A DNA stretch of 64,000 bases from Patescibacteria group bacterium (lineage in GTDB: Bacteria; Patescibacteriota; Patescibacteriia; 2-12-FULL-60-25), in assembly GCA_023229665.1 (NCBI GenBank), contig JALNYW010000002.1, forward strand, positions 186,001 to 250,000, written 5' to 3'. The position numbers were made by a program, and so were the translations under genes. Under the pieces are notes generated by a model, which did not search any database, had not been told where the DNA came from, and saw nothing but the letters and a program-made list of their open reading frames with translations. Positions within the stretch are counted from its first letter, which is position 1, and each line of letters begins with the position of its first letter. Of this stretch, positions 44,233 to 50,863 are shown piece by piece.

Positions 44233-45450
44233 ATGCATACCCGCGACTTGATCAAGTCCGCGTTGGACAGCCTCGGCCGCACCAAGGGCCGCACCGCGCT
44301 GACCATGCTCGGAATTGTTATCGGGATCACCTCGGTGATCCTGGTCTTGTCGATCGCGGAAGCGGCCGAGCGGTATATCGTGAGCACGGTAAACTCGTTC
44401 GGTTCCGGTCTGATTATCGTCGCCAATGGCCCGCCGAGCGCCGGCGCTTTCGGCTCAGCTTTTGCCGAAGAAGTGCTTACCTATGACGACGTTCGCGCGT
44501 TGAAATCAAAATCCTGGATGGACGTCGGTATCGCCAGTATCGAACAAATGGATGAGATTTCCGCCAATGGGGTGGAGCGCGAGGGCAAAGTGACCGGCAC
44601 CATGCCTGACGAAATTAAGTTTTACGATATCAAACCAGCAGAGGGTCTCTTTCTTTCGGATGAAGATGTCGAGTCCCGTTCGAAAGTTACGGTCCTTGGC
44701 CATGAAGTGGCGCGTGAATTGTTCGGTGACTCCGATGCGGTCGGGCGTACCGTCAAAATCGCACGCCAGAACTTCCGCGTGATCGGCGTGATGGAGCAAG
44801 TCGGTACGCGCGGTTTCGATAACGTCGACAAGAATATTTATATCCCGGTGACCGCCGCCTCCGACCTCTACAATCTCAAATTCGTTCAAGCACTGGTCCT
44901 ACGAACCAAGCTCGCTTCGATTACCGACGGCATGCGCCGCATCCAGGACGTCTTGCGCGACCGCCACAATATCGACTTCGGCGAAGAGGATGACTTCAAT
45001 GTGTTGACGCAGGAAGAATTGGTGAAGTCCGTCACCCAGATCACCGACATCCTCGGTCTCTTGCTGTCTTCGATCGCTGCCATCTCACTCGTGGTCGGCG
45101 GAATCGGCATCATGAATATCATGTACGTCTCGGTGACCGAACGTACGCGTGAAATCGGCCTACGCAAATCACTCGGCGCGCGCAGCCGCGATGTTTTAAC
45201 CCAGTTCTTGATCGAAGCCATCGTGCTTACTGGAGCCGGCGGCGCGATTGGCGTCGGTCTTGGCATCTTCTTTTCATTCCTCGCGATCGTGGCCATCTCA
45301 AGTTTCCAGTCTGGCTGGACGTTCTCGGTCTCCACGACGGGTATTATGCTCGGCTTTGGCGTGTCCGCGACCATCGGCGTGGTGTTTGGATATGCTCCGG
45401 CCCGCAAAGCATCGCAATTGAATCCGATTGAGGCTTTGCGCAAAGAATAA
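44233..45450 (+). CDS. FtsX/MacB-family ABC transporter permease
   Basis: 405 aa. An N-terminal helix (MLGIVIGITSVILVLSIAEA) is followed by an external MacB-PCD domain (about 45-260) and three C-terminal helices with IAAISLVVGGIGIMNIMYVS and TREIGLRKSLGA. Starts 2 nt after the ATPase stop. It forms a pair with the next gene, likely a heterodimer. Confidence 0.95.
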   Translation: MHTRDLIKSALDSLGRTKGRTALTMLGIVIGITSVILVLSIAEAAERYIVSTVNSFGSGLIIVANGPPSAGAFGSAFAEEVLTYDDVRALKSKSWMDVGIASIEQMDEISANGVEREGKVTGTMPDEIKFYDIKPAEGLFLSDEDVESRSKVTVLGHEVARELFGDSDAVGRTVKIARQNFRVIGVMEQVGTRGFDNVDKNIYIPVTAASDLYNLKFVQALVLRTKLASITDGMRRIQDVLRDRHNIDFGEEDDFNVLTQEELVKSVTQITDILGLLLSSIAAISLVVGGIGIMNIMYVSVTERTREIGLRKSLGARSRDVLTQFLIEAIVLTGAGGAIGVGLGIFFSFLAIVAISSFQSGWTFSVSTTGIMLGFGVSATIGVVFGYAPARKASQLNPIEALRKE

Positions 45451-45452
45451 GT

Positions 45453-46688
45453 ATGAAAATCCGCGATCTCGTCACGATTTCAATGGGAAGCCTGGTCCGT
45501 AATAAGGCCCGCGCGATTTTGACCATGCTTGGAATTGTCATCGGTATCGCCTCGGTGATTTTGATGTTGTCCGTCGGCAAGGCGGCTGAGAATTTCTTGC
45601 TGTCACAGGTCGCGTCCTTCGGTTCGGATGTGATCAATATCGCGCCGGGTAGCGGCGAAGTAAAAAGCGGCGCCCCGAACCCGCAGACCAAACAGACGCT
45701 CACCCTGAAAGATTATCGTGAGTTGAAGCGCCAACCCTGGGTCGAAGCCGTGAATGCGAACGTAATCAGCGCGGGCCCCGTGACTTACGGCGCGGAAACC
45801 ATGAACGCGAACATCTACGGTTCGACCGAAGGGGAGATTGAGGTGTTTTCCACCTCCATTGTTCGTGAAGGCCGTTTCCTGTTGAGCGACGATGTGGATG
45901 GCCGCACCAAGGTCGCGGTCTTGGGCGATAAGGTCGCGCATGAACTCTTCGGCGATGCCTCGCCGGTCGGCAAACAAATCAAAATCAAGCGCCAGAACTT
46001 CCGCGTGATCGGCGTAATGGAAAAAGGCGGCACGCGTTTTTTCACCAAACTGGATGAAATTGTGTATATCCCGCTTACGGCGGCGATGGATTTATATAAT
46101 AAGGAACGCCTGAATTATCTGGCGATGATCCCGCGCGATATCTCGCCCAACCAGGCGAAAGAAGAAGTCCGTTACTTGTTCCGTGATTTACATGACCTCG
46201 ATAACCCGAATGGTGATCTTGCGAAAGATGATTTCCGCGTGCTGACGCAAGATGACGCGCAACAGAATGCCGGCACCATCGGTCAGGTGTTATCGATTCT
46301 GCTCGGCTCCATCGCCGCGATTTCGCTCGTGGTGGGCGGCATTGGCATCATGAACATCATGTACGTGACCGTGACGGAGCGTACGTCAGAAATCGGCCTG
46401 CGCAAGGCGCTCGGCGCGAAACAGGGTGACGTGCTCGGCCAATTCCTGGCCGAAGCGATTGCCGTGACTTCGGTCGGCGGCGTGGTCGGCATCATTTTTG
46501 GCGTGATTTTGTCCTGGCTGACCATTCAGATTTTGAATTCTTTCCAACCGGGTTGGTCCTTCATGGTGTCTGTGGATGCGGTGGTGCTGGCCTTCGGCGT
46601 TTCGGCGGCCATCGGTATTGTCTTCGGATTCAATCCAGCTCGCCGAGCATCCAGATTGAGTCCGATCGAGGCGCTTCGGTACGAGTAA
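45453..46688 (+). CDS. FtsX/MacB-family ABC transporter permease, paralogue
   Basis: 411 aa. Same layout and closely similar sequence to the preceding permease (MLGIVIGIASVILMLSVGKA, FRVIGVMEKGGTRFF, IAAISLVVGGIGIMNIMYVT, SEIGLRKALGAK). A tandem duplication followed by divergence fits best. Its stop is 4 nt from the -35 of the following orphan gene, with no terminator between. Confidence 0.95.
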   Translation: MKIRDLVTISMGSLVRNKARAILTMLGIVIGIASVILMLSVGKAAENFLLSQVASFGSDVINIAPGSGEVKSGAPNPQTKQTLTLKDYRELKRQPWVEAVNANVISAGPVTYGAETMNANIYGSTEGEIEVFSTSIVREGRFLLSDDVDGRTKVAVLGDKVAHELFGDASPVGKQIKIKRQNFRVIGVMEKGGTRFFTKLDEIVYIPLTAAMDLYNKERLNYLAMIPRDISPNQAKEEVRYLFRDLHDLDNPNGDLAKDDFRVLTQDDAQQNAGTIGQVLSILLGSIAAISLVVGGIGIMNIMYVTVTERTSEIGLRKALGAKQGDVLGQFLAEAIAVTSVGGVVGIIFGVILSWLTIQILNSFQPGWSFMVSVDAVVLAFGVSAAIGIVFGFNPARRASRLSPIEALRYE

Positions 46689-46691
46689 GGG

Positions 46692-46720
46692 TTGACCTGG
46701 CCGGCAGTATGGGATAAGCC
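46692..46720 (+). promoter_or_regulatory. Promoter TTGACC-17-TAAGCC of an orphan unit
   Basis: The -35 TTGACC is at 46692-46697 and the -10 TAAGCC at 46715-46720. The ribosome binding site GGAGGT (46728-46733) lies 5 nt before the ATG at 46739. Confidence 0.65.
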
Positions 46721-46738
46721 GTGGCCCGGAGGTACCTC

Positions 46739-47242
46739 ATGAGTTTTCGTCCGTATCTTTCGAAGCTTGACGCGGTCTTGAAAGACTACCATTCGATCAT
46801 CGACGCCGAACGGCCGCATTTCGAGGGCATCAATTCCTATGCGCCCACGACCCTCGAGAATGGCGAGCTCTTCCAGAGCCAGCTATTCCCGGTGAGCCAA
46901 ACCGAGCTCGAGACTCGGCTCGTCTTGCTCCGTCCCGAAGTCGAGCCGGGCTTGAGCCTCACGCTCCGCTTCTTCAGTCACAAGGACGGCGAGAGGATCG
47001 AACGCGGATCCGTCGCGGTGGCCGCGTGTGCCAGCGTCGTGGAAAACCGCGTTCGCATGGACTGGGATATCGTGGCGAAGCGCGCGCCGCCCGCCAAGTT
47101 GCCGCGCGGGGCCGAACGCCTCACGGGCCGGTTGCGCGCCCAGATGCGCAGCCAGGAGCTGTTGAATTACGAAGCGAAGCGCAGGCAGCTCGTCAGCATC
47201 ATCTATCACTACGCCCTGCGGGGATCTTCCTCGCTCGACTAA
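46739..47242 (+). CDS. Orphan cassette gene, 167 aa, unknown
   Basis: Starts at the ATG behind GGAGG. An earlier in-frame GTG (46721) lies before the ribosome binding site and is rejected. The protein is soluble, with an N-terminal helix (LSKLDAVLKDYHSII), a beta-rich middle (ELETRLVLLRPEVEPGLSL) and a helical basic end. No family recognised. GC-ending codons and strong GAG/AAG preference distinguish it from the exporter genes upstream. Confidence 0.68.
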   Translation: MSFRPYLSKLDAVLKDYHSIIDAERPHFEGINSYAPTTLENGELFQSQLFPVSQTELETRLVLLRPEVEPGLSLTLRFFSHKDGERIERGSVAVAACASVVENRVRMDWDIVAKRAPPAKLPRGAERLTGRLRAQMRSQELLNYEAKRRQLVSIIYHYALRGSSSLD

Positions 47243-47246
47243 TGCG

Positions 47247-47273
47247 CCGCTGGTACACTCCAGCGGTCTTTTT
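47247..47273 (+). terminator. Terminator after the orphan gene
   Basis: CCGCTGG (47247-47253) pairs with CCAGCGG (47260-47266), followed by TCTTTTT. The next gene starts at 47274, right at the end of the T-tract. The loop TACACT also resembles a -10 box. Confidence 0.85.
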
Positions 47274-47780
47274 ATGTCCGGATTTCTTTGGTTGGTCGGC
47301 GTGCTCCTGGCGCTCTTCTTGTTTGCCCGCTGGTTTGGCGGGATGGGGATCGGCGCGCCCTGGCTCCCGGTGCGCAAGCAGGATATGGAGGCCGCCTTTA
47401 AGCTCGTATCCGTCGGCGCGCAAGACGTGGTGGTGGATTTGGGTTCGGGTGATGGCCGACTCTTGGCCGAATCCGCGAAACGGGGCGCGCGGGCGATCGG
47501 TTATGAATTGAATCCGTTCATGGTGTGGGTTTCGCGCGCGCGTCTCAAAAAGTACAGCCGTCGCGCAGAGGTCTATCGCCGGAATTTATTGGAAGCCGAT
47601 CTCAAAGAGGTCACGGTGGTATTCGTGTTCGGAATGGAGTGGATCATGCCGCTCATCTCCGAAAAATTGAAACGCGAGGCCAAGCGCGATGTGCGCATCG
47701 TGTCGTTCGCATTCGCGCTGCCCGGGTTAGTCGAGGAAAAGAAAGAGGGGATTGCCCGGCTCTACCGTTTGCCGGATTGA
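47274..47780 (+). CDS. Membrane-anchored class I methyltransferase-like protein
   Basis: 168 aa. One N-terminal helix (about 3-24), then a Rossmann AdoMet domain with DVVVDLGSGDGRLLAESAKRG (in part), GYELNPFMVWVSR and a VVFVFGMEWIMPLI strand in the place of motif IV. The substrate is unknown. Such membrane-tethered small methyltransferases are seen in other CPR genomes. Its stop codon overlaps the -35 of the next unit. Confidence 0.8.
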   Translation: MSGFLWLVGVLLALFLFARWFGGMGIGAPWLPVRKQDMEAAFKLVSVGAQDVVVDLGSGDGRLLAESAKRGARAIGYELNPFMVWVSRARLKKYSRRAEVYRRNLLEADLKEVTVVFVFGMEWIMPLISEKLKREAKRDVRIVSFAFALPGLVEEKKEGIARLYRLPD

Positions 47781-47805
47781 CATCCCCCTTCGATCTTCTT
47801 AGGAT
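47777..47805 (+). promoter_or_regulatory. Promoter TTGACA-17-TAGGAT of an orphan unit
   Basis: TTGACA is at 47777-47782 and TAGGAT at 47800-47805, 17 nt apart. The TGA stop of the methyltransferase gene lies within the -35. GGGAGG follows 5 nt before the ATG at 47846. Confidence 0.78.
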
Positions 47806-47845
47806 CGGCCCGCCAGAAGGTAGATGTTTTTTTAGGGAGGATTCC

Positions 47846-48403
47846 ATGGGGCGTGACAAAAAGTCGAAGATCGAAAAGCTGATCAAGAAACAGAAGGTGC
47901 CGCGTACCTTCCATCCCGCCATCCGCCTGCTCGAAAAAGCGGACCGCGAGCTCTTTCCCATCATGGCGCTCGCCGCCGAGCTGGGCATCTCCTTCGTGGA
48001 CACGACGCGCAGCGACGGGCATTTCCAGGCCTCGGCCTTGCATCTGCCCGGAGAAGCGCGCGCCATCAACATCTTCGCCGAGCTGGAGCGCATGGGCCAT
48101 CGCGACGACGTGCGCTTCGGCGTGAGCCTCATCTACTACCAGACGGTGGGACATCGGCGGGCGATCGCGGACATCACGCTCTCGCGCCTCTTCTCCGAAG
48201 GGGAATGGGTGCTCGAGTGCGTGCTGCGCGACGGGTTCAAGCGCCCGGAGGCCGATGTCAGCCACTCGGCGCGCCGCCTCGGGGGGAGCTTCTCCGAGAA
48301 GCGATCTTTTGGCCTGACCGCCGGCGTCGCCAAGGTCGCCGTGAAGATGCTCCGGGACTACCGCAAGTTCGTCCTGATTCCGCGTCAGATGCGCTCAACC
48401 TGA
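47846..48403 (+). CDS. Orphan cassette gene, 185 aa, unknown
   Basis: Start set by GGGAGG upstream. The N-terminus is very basic (GRDKKSKIEKLIKKQKVPR), the middle is alpha/beta (ADRELFPIMALAAELGISF, RFGVSLIYYQTVGHRRAI) and the end is basic again (KMLRDYRKFVLIPRQMRS). The charge suggests nucleic acid or ribosome contact, as inference only. No family recognised. GC-ending codons, own promoter and own terminator. Confidence 0.68.
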   Translation: MGRDKKSKIEKLIKKQKVPRTFHPAIRLLEKADRELFPIMALAAELGISFVDTTRSDGHFQASALHLPGEARAINIFAELERMGHRDDVRFGVSLIYYQTVGHRRAIADITLSRLFSEGEWVLECVLRDGFKRPEADVSHSARRLGGSFSEKRSFGLTAGVAKVAVKMLRDYRKFVLIPRQMRST

Positions 48404-48414
48404 GCGCGTTTTTT
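48391..48414 (+). terminator. Terminator containing the stop codon
   Basis: GCGCTCA (48391-48397) pairs with TGAGCGC (48401-48407), followed by GTTTTTT. The right arm starts with the TGA stop codon of the gene. Confidence 0.88.
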
Positions 48415-48434
48415 ATTCCCGTCGGTTTTGACCC

Positions 48435-48463
48435 TTGACAAGATCGCCGTATTCGGATTGAAT
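48435..48463 (+). promoter_or_regulatory. Probable promoter TTGACA-17-TTGAAT
   Basis: TTGACA is at 48435-48440; the -10 TTGAAT (48458-48463) is weak. A second TTGAC lies 7 nt upstream. GGAGG (48501-48505) precedes the ATG at 48510. Confidence 0.55.
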
Positions 48464-48509
48464 GGCACCCCGTTCTCATTTTACGGTGTTTGGACAATTC
48501 GGAGGTTAC

Positions 48510-49004
48510 ATGAAGCTGATCGACCCGTTCCTTCAGATGGCGAATGCAGTCGGACTTCAGAACGCGGCGCCCTACGATCCCGTCGCGCCGACCTTCGTGT
48601 CGCATGCGGGCAACTACGCGCTCTACATCGGCAGCATGCCGGGGATCGGTGAGTTCGACTCGATGGACGCGCGCGTGTCCATCGGGTTCGGCCTCGACCG
48701 TTCCGGTTCGCCCGACGATCTGGGCAACCTGATGATGATCTTCGACCCTTCGATGGGGGTCTGGCGGCTGGAGTTCGAGCTCAAGGGCGACGATCCGCCG
48801 CCTCCGCTCGCGGCCCTCGCCGCGCGCTACGGACTCAAGAACCCGGAAGAGGCCGTCACCCTGGTGGGCGAGGACCAGCCCGCCGAGGTCGCGCGGGCGA
48901 TGGTCGACTTCATCGCCGCCGAGCTCGAGCGGCTGAGGAGCCGGTCGATCCCCAGCAAGATCCCCGTGGGCGACTACATCGCCAGCGGACGAATGCGAAC
49001 CTGA
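48510..49004 (+). CDS. Orphan cassette gene, 164 aa, unknown
   Basis: Start set by GGAGG, 4 nt upstream. Acidic, soluble protein with an N-terminal helix, a beta-rich middle (NYALYIGSMPGIG, WRLEFELKGDD) and a C-terminal helix (AEVARAMVDFIAAELERL). No family recognised. Codon use as in the neighbouring orphan units. Its stop is inside a terminator stem. Confidence 0.68.
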   Translation: MKLIDPFLQMANAVGLQNAAPYDPVAPTFVSHAGNYALYIGSMPGIGEFDSMDARVSIGFGLDRSGSPDDLGNLMMIFDPSMGVWRLEFELKGDDPPPPLAALAARYGLKNPEEAVTLVGEDQPAEVARAMVDFIAAELERLRSRSIPSKIPVGDYIASGRMRT

Positions 49005-49028
49005 CCCCGATCTTTCGGGGTCTTTTTT
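49003..49028 (+). terminator. Terminator overlapping the stop codon
   Basis: GACCCCGA (49003-49010) pairs with TCGGGGTC (49015-49022) around TCTT, followed by TTTTTT. The TGA stop occupies 49002-49004. Confidence 0.92.
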
Positions 49029-49044
49029 ATTCGATGGATGAGGA

Positions 49045-49073
49045 TTGACCAGGGCTGGGGTTTGTGATACGTC
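49045..49073 (+). promoter_or_regulatory. Promoter TTGACC-17-TACGTC
   Basis: TTGACC is at 49045-49050, with a -10-like TACGTC (49068-49073). GAGGAGG lies before the ATG at 49115. Confidence 0.55.
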
Positions 49074-49114
49074 ATGTACGCACTCGTAAGGGCCGCAAGG
49101 CCGAGGAGGTTCAG

Positions 49115-49627
49115 ATGGAGCAGTCGAAGGTCAATGCAGCACAGAAGCTGATGGAGCACGCGTTCTACGGGCTCGTGGTCCCGGCGCTCCTGGAGGCCGA
49201 GGTCGATCTCTTCGCGGATCCCGAGATCAGCAAGAAGATGATCACGTGCCTCGAGGACCGGCGCGTCACGGTCGTCGAGCTGGAGCCGAAGCACGAGCAC
49301 GCGTTCAAGGTCGAGGCCGTGATCGCGGCGCACGAAGACCTCGTGGATCCGAAGAGCGCGCAGCTCAACGTGATCTGCGCGCTCGCCCGGATGGAGCTTC
49401 CGCCGTCGGTGCTCCTCGCCTGCCGCGCCGACGCGGAGGGGCTCCACTGGAGCGTCAGCGCCGCCGGCACGCTCGCGCTGCCGGTCGGTCATCCGCTGGC
49501 CGAGCTTGCGCACGGCGCGGCGCACCTCGATCTCCCGCGCCACACGATGATGCGCAACCTCGACCCGCGCGAGGCGTTCCAGGCCGTCCGCAAGATCGGG
49601 CGCATCTGGCACGTCAACGGCCTCTGA
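49115..49627 (+). CDS. Orphan cassette gene, 170 aa, unknown
   Basis: Start set by GGAGG, 5 nt upstream. Helical N-terminal part (VNAAQKLMEHAFYGLVVPAL), then alternating strands and helices (DRRVTVVELEPKHEHAFKVE) and a final basic segment (RKIGRIWHVNGL). No family recognised. Like the three preceding orphan genes it is monocistronic, GC3-rich and strongly GAG-biased. Its stop lies inside a terminator stem. Confidence 0.68.
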   Translation: MEQSKVNAAQKLMEHAFYGLVVPALLEAEVDLFADPEISKKMITCLEDRRVTVVELEPKHEHAFKVEAVIAAHEDLVDPKSAQLNVICALARMELPPSVLLACRADAEGLHWSVSAAGTLALPVGHPLAELAHGAAHLDLPRHTMMRNLDPREAFQAVRKIGRIWHVNGL

Positions 49628-49648
49628 CCCCCCAAGGGGTCTTTTTTA
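49626..49648 (+). terminator. Terminator overlapping the stop codon
   Basis: GACCCC (49626-49631) pairs with GGGGTC (49636-49641) around CCAA, followed by TTTTTT. The TGA stop is 49625-49627. Confidence 0.9.
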
Positions 49649-49656
49649 TTACGTTC

Positions 49657-49690
49657 TTGACCGTTAGCAGTCTCTGTTTTAGACTGCCAA
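49657..49690 (+). promoter_or_regulatory. Heat-shock promoter with CIRCE-like operator
   Basis: Promoter TTGACC (49657-49662)-17-TAGACT (49680-49685). Between and across the -10 lies an inverted repeat TTAGCAGTC-N9-GACTGCCAA (49664-49690). The CIRCE consensus is TTAGCACTC-N9-GAGTGCTAA, so the layout (9-9-9) is the same with changes in both arms that mostly keep the symmetry. HrcA bound here would block the promoter. Confidence 0.82.
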
Positions 49691-49692
49691 TT

Positions 49693-50364
49693 ATGGACGA
49701 ACGACTCAATAATTTACTGCGCCTCGTGGTCGAGGAGTACGTGGCCACGTCCGAACCGGTGAGCTCCCAGGCCCTGGTGGACCGGCATGATCTCGACGTG
49801 AGCCCGGCCACCATCCGCAACTGGTTCGCGGAGCTCGACGAGCTCGGACTTACGGCCCAGCCGCATACGTCCGGCGGCCGCATCCCGACTGAAGAAGGTT
49901 TTAAGCACTACGTATCAACCCACGTCATGCCGCGCCCCGCGGGCAAACGCGTACGCGAGCGCCTCGAAGACGCGGCGCAGGCCGAACGCGGACAGCGCAT
50001 CAAGGCCTTGGCGCGCGAGCTGTCGGAATTGTCCGGCCTCGCCGCCGTCGCCATGCCGAATGAAACCGATTCCTATTGCATGGGGCTTTCACAGCTCTTC
50101 GGGCAATCGGAATTCCGCGACTGGCAGCAGGTCGTCAGCATGACGGCGCTCCTCGACCATCTCGACCAGACGCTCAGCCGTTTGCGCCGCCATGGCATCA
50201 GCGCGCCGCAGATTTTCCTCGGTAAGGATTCGCCCTTCGGTCCGGGCAGCGGCACGGTTATTGCCCAGACGCCCTATGGCCTGGTCGGGATCGTCGGCCC
50301 CTTGCGCATGGATTATCAAAGCGCGCTCTCAAATCTTTTGTCCGCTCTCGAAGCTCTTGAATAA
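49693..50364 (+). CDS. hrcA: Heat-inducible transcription repressor HrcA, short form
   Basis: 223 aa against about 340 in typical HrcA. The N-terminal winged helix is well kept (LRLVVEEYVATSEPVSSQAL, VSPATIRNWFAELDELGL, HTSGGRIPTEEGFKHYV). The GAF-like and dimerisation part is reduced but still ends GIVGPLRMDYQSALSNL (family GPxRMdY). It represses the operon by binding CIRCE and starts 7 nt after the -10, so it may be leaderless and translated directly. Confidence 0.92.
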   Translation: MDERLNNLLRLVVEEYVATSEPVSSQALVDRHDLDVSPATIRNWFAELDELGLTAQPHTSGGRIPTEEGFKHYVSTHVMPRPAGKRVRERLEDAAQAERGQRIKALARELSELSGLAAVAMPNETDSYCMGLSQLFGQSEFRDWQQVVSMTALLDHLDQTLSRLRRHGISAPQIFLGKDSPFGPGSGTVIAQTPYGLVGIVGPLRMDYQSALSNLLSALEALE

Positions 50365-50367
50365 ATT

Positions 50368-50859
50368 ATGAATGAAGAAGTAAGTCATCCCCGCGAAGGC
50401 GGGGATCCAGAATCCTGCGCGAAGTGTGAAGAGTATTTGGCCGGATGGAAACGCGCCCAGGCGGACTATCAGAATCTCAAGAAAGAATCCGAGCGCGAGA
50501 AAGCCGAGTTCGCTAAGTACGCCAATGAGCGCCTCTTGTCCGACCTCTTGCCCGCGCTCGATCAATTCGGACTCGCGCTGCGTTTCATTCCGGATACAGC
50601 CACGCTCCCAGAGGAAGAGAAAAAGAAATGGAATAACTGGCTGACCGGCATCAAGGCCGTAGCGACGCTCTGGGAACAGGCGGCCAAGTCCGCCGGACTC
50701 GAACGCATCTCAACTGAAGGCGCATTCGATCCCACCAAGCATGAAGCGGTCGGCGAAGAGGAAGGGGAGGAGTCGGGAACCATTATTCGCACCATGCAGG
50801 ACGGCTGGATGTTAAACGGCAAAGTCCTGCGCCCATCAAAAGTCATCATCTCAAAATAA
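50368..50859 (+). CDS. grpE: Nucleotide exchange factor GrpE
   Basis: 163 aa. Coiled-coil GWKRAQADYQNLKKESER, then LLSDLLPALDQFGLAL and the beta domain with FDPTKHEAVG and KVLRPSKVIISK. GrpE releases ADP from DnaK. The first ~15 residues are unusual: SHPREGGDPES is the direct translation of a repeated palindrome (50384-50415), inserted in frame. It lies 3 nt after hrcA. Confidence 0.95.
   Translation: MNEEVSHPREGGDPESCAKCEEYLAGWKRAQADYQNLKKESEREKAEFAKYANERLLSDLLPALDQFGLALRFIPDTATLPEEEKKKWNNWLTGIKAVATLWEQAAKSAGLERISTEGAFDPTKHEAVGEEEGEESGTIIRTMQDGWMLNGKVLRPSKVIISK
50384..50415 (+). repeat. REP-like palindrome inside grpE
   Basis: Core CCCCGC-GAAG-GCGGGG flanked by GTCAT and ATCCAGAATCC. This element family (NNNATCCCCGC..GCGGGGATCCAGAA) is found dispersed in many bacterial genomes. 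Here it sits in frame near the grpE start codon. Only one copy was noticed in the window. Confidence 0.8.
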
Positions 50860-50863
50860 TTTT

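Noticed and set aside
47254..47259. TACACT as -10 promoter of the methyltransferase gene
   Set aside because: It lies in the loop of a terminator with no -35, 14 nt from the ATG. It may be used but cannot be supported.
23000..49650. Assembly chimera between a CPR genome and a GC-rich genome
   Set aside because: The unusual genes are interspersed at many sites among core genes, share the same promoter and terminator style, and join within a few bases of core stop codons. A simple chimera would give one or two junctions.
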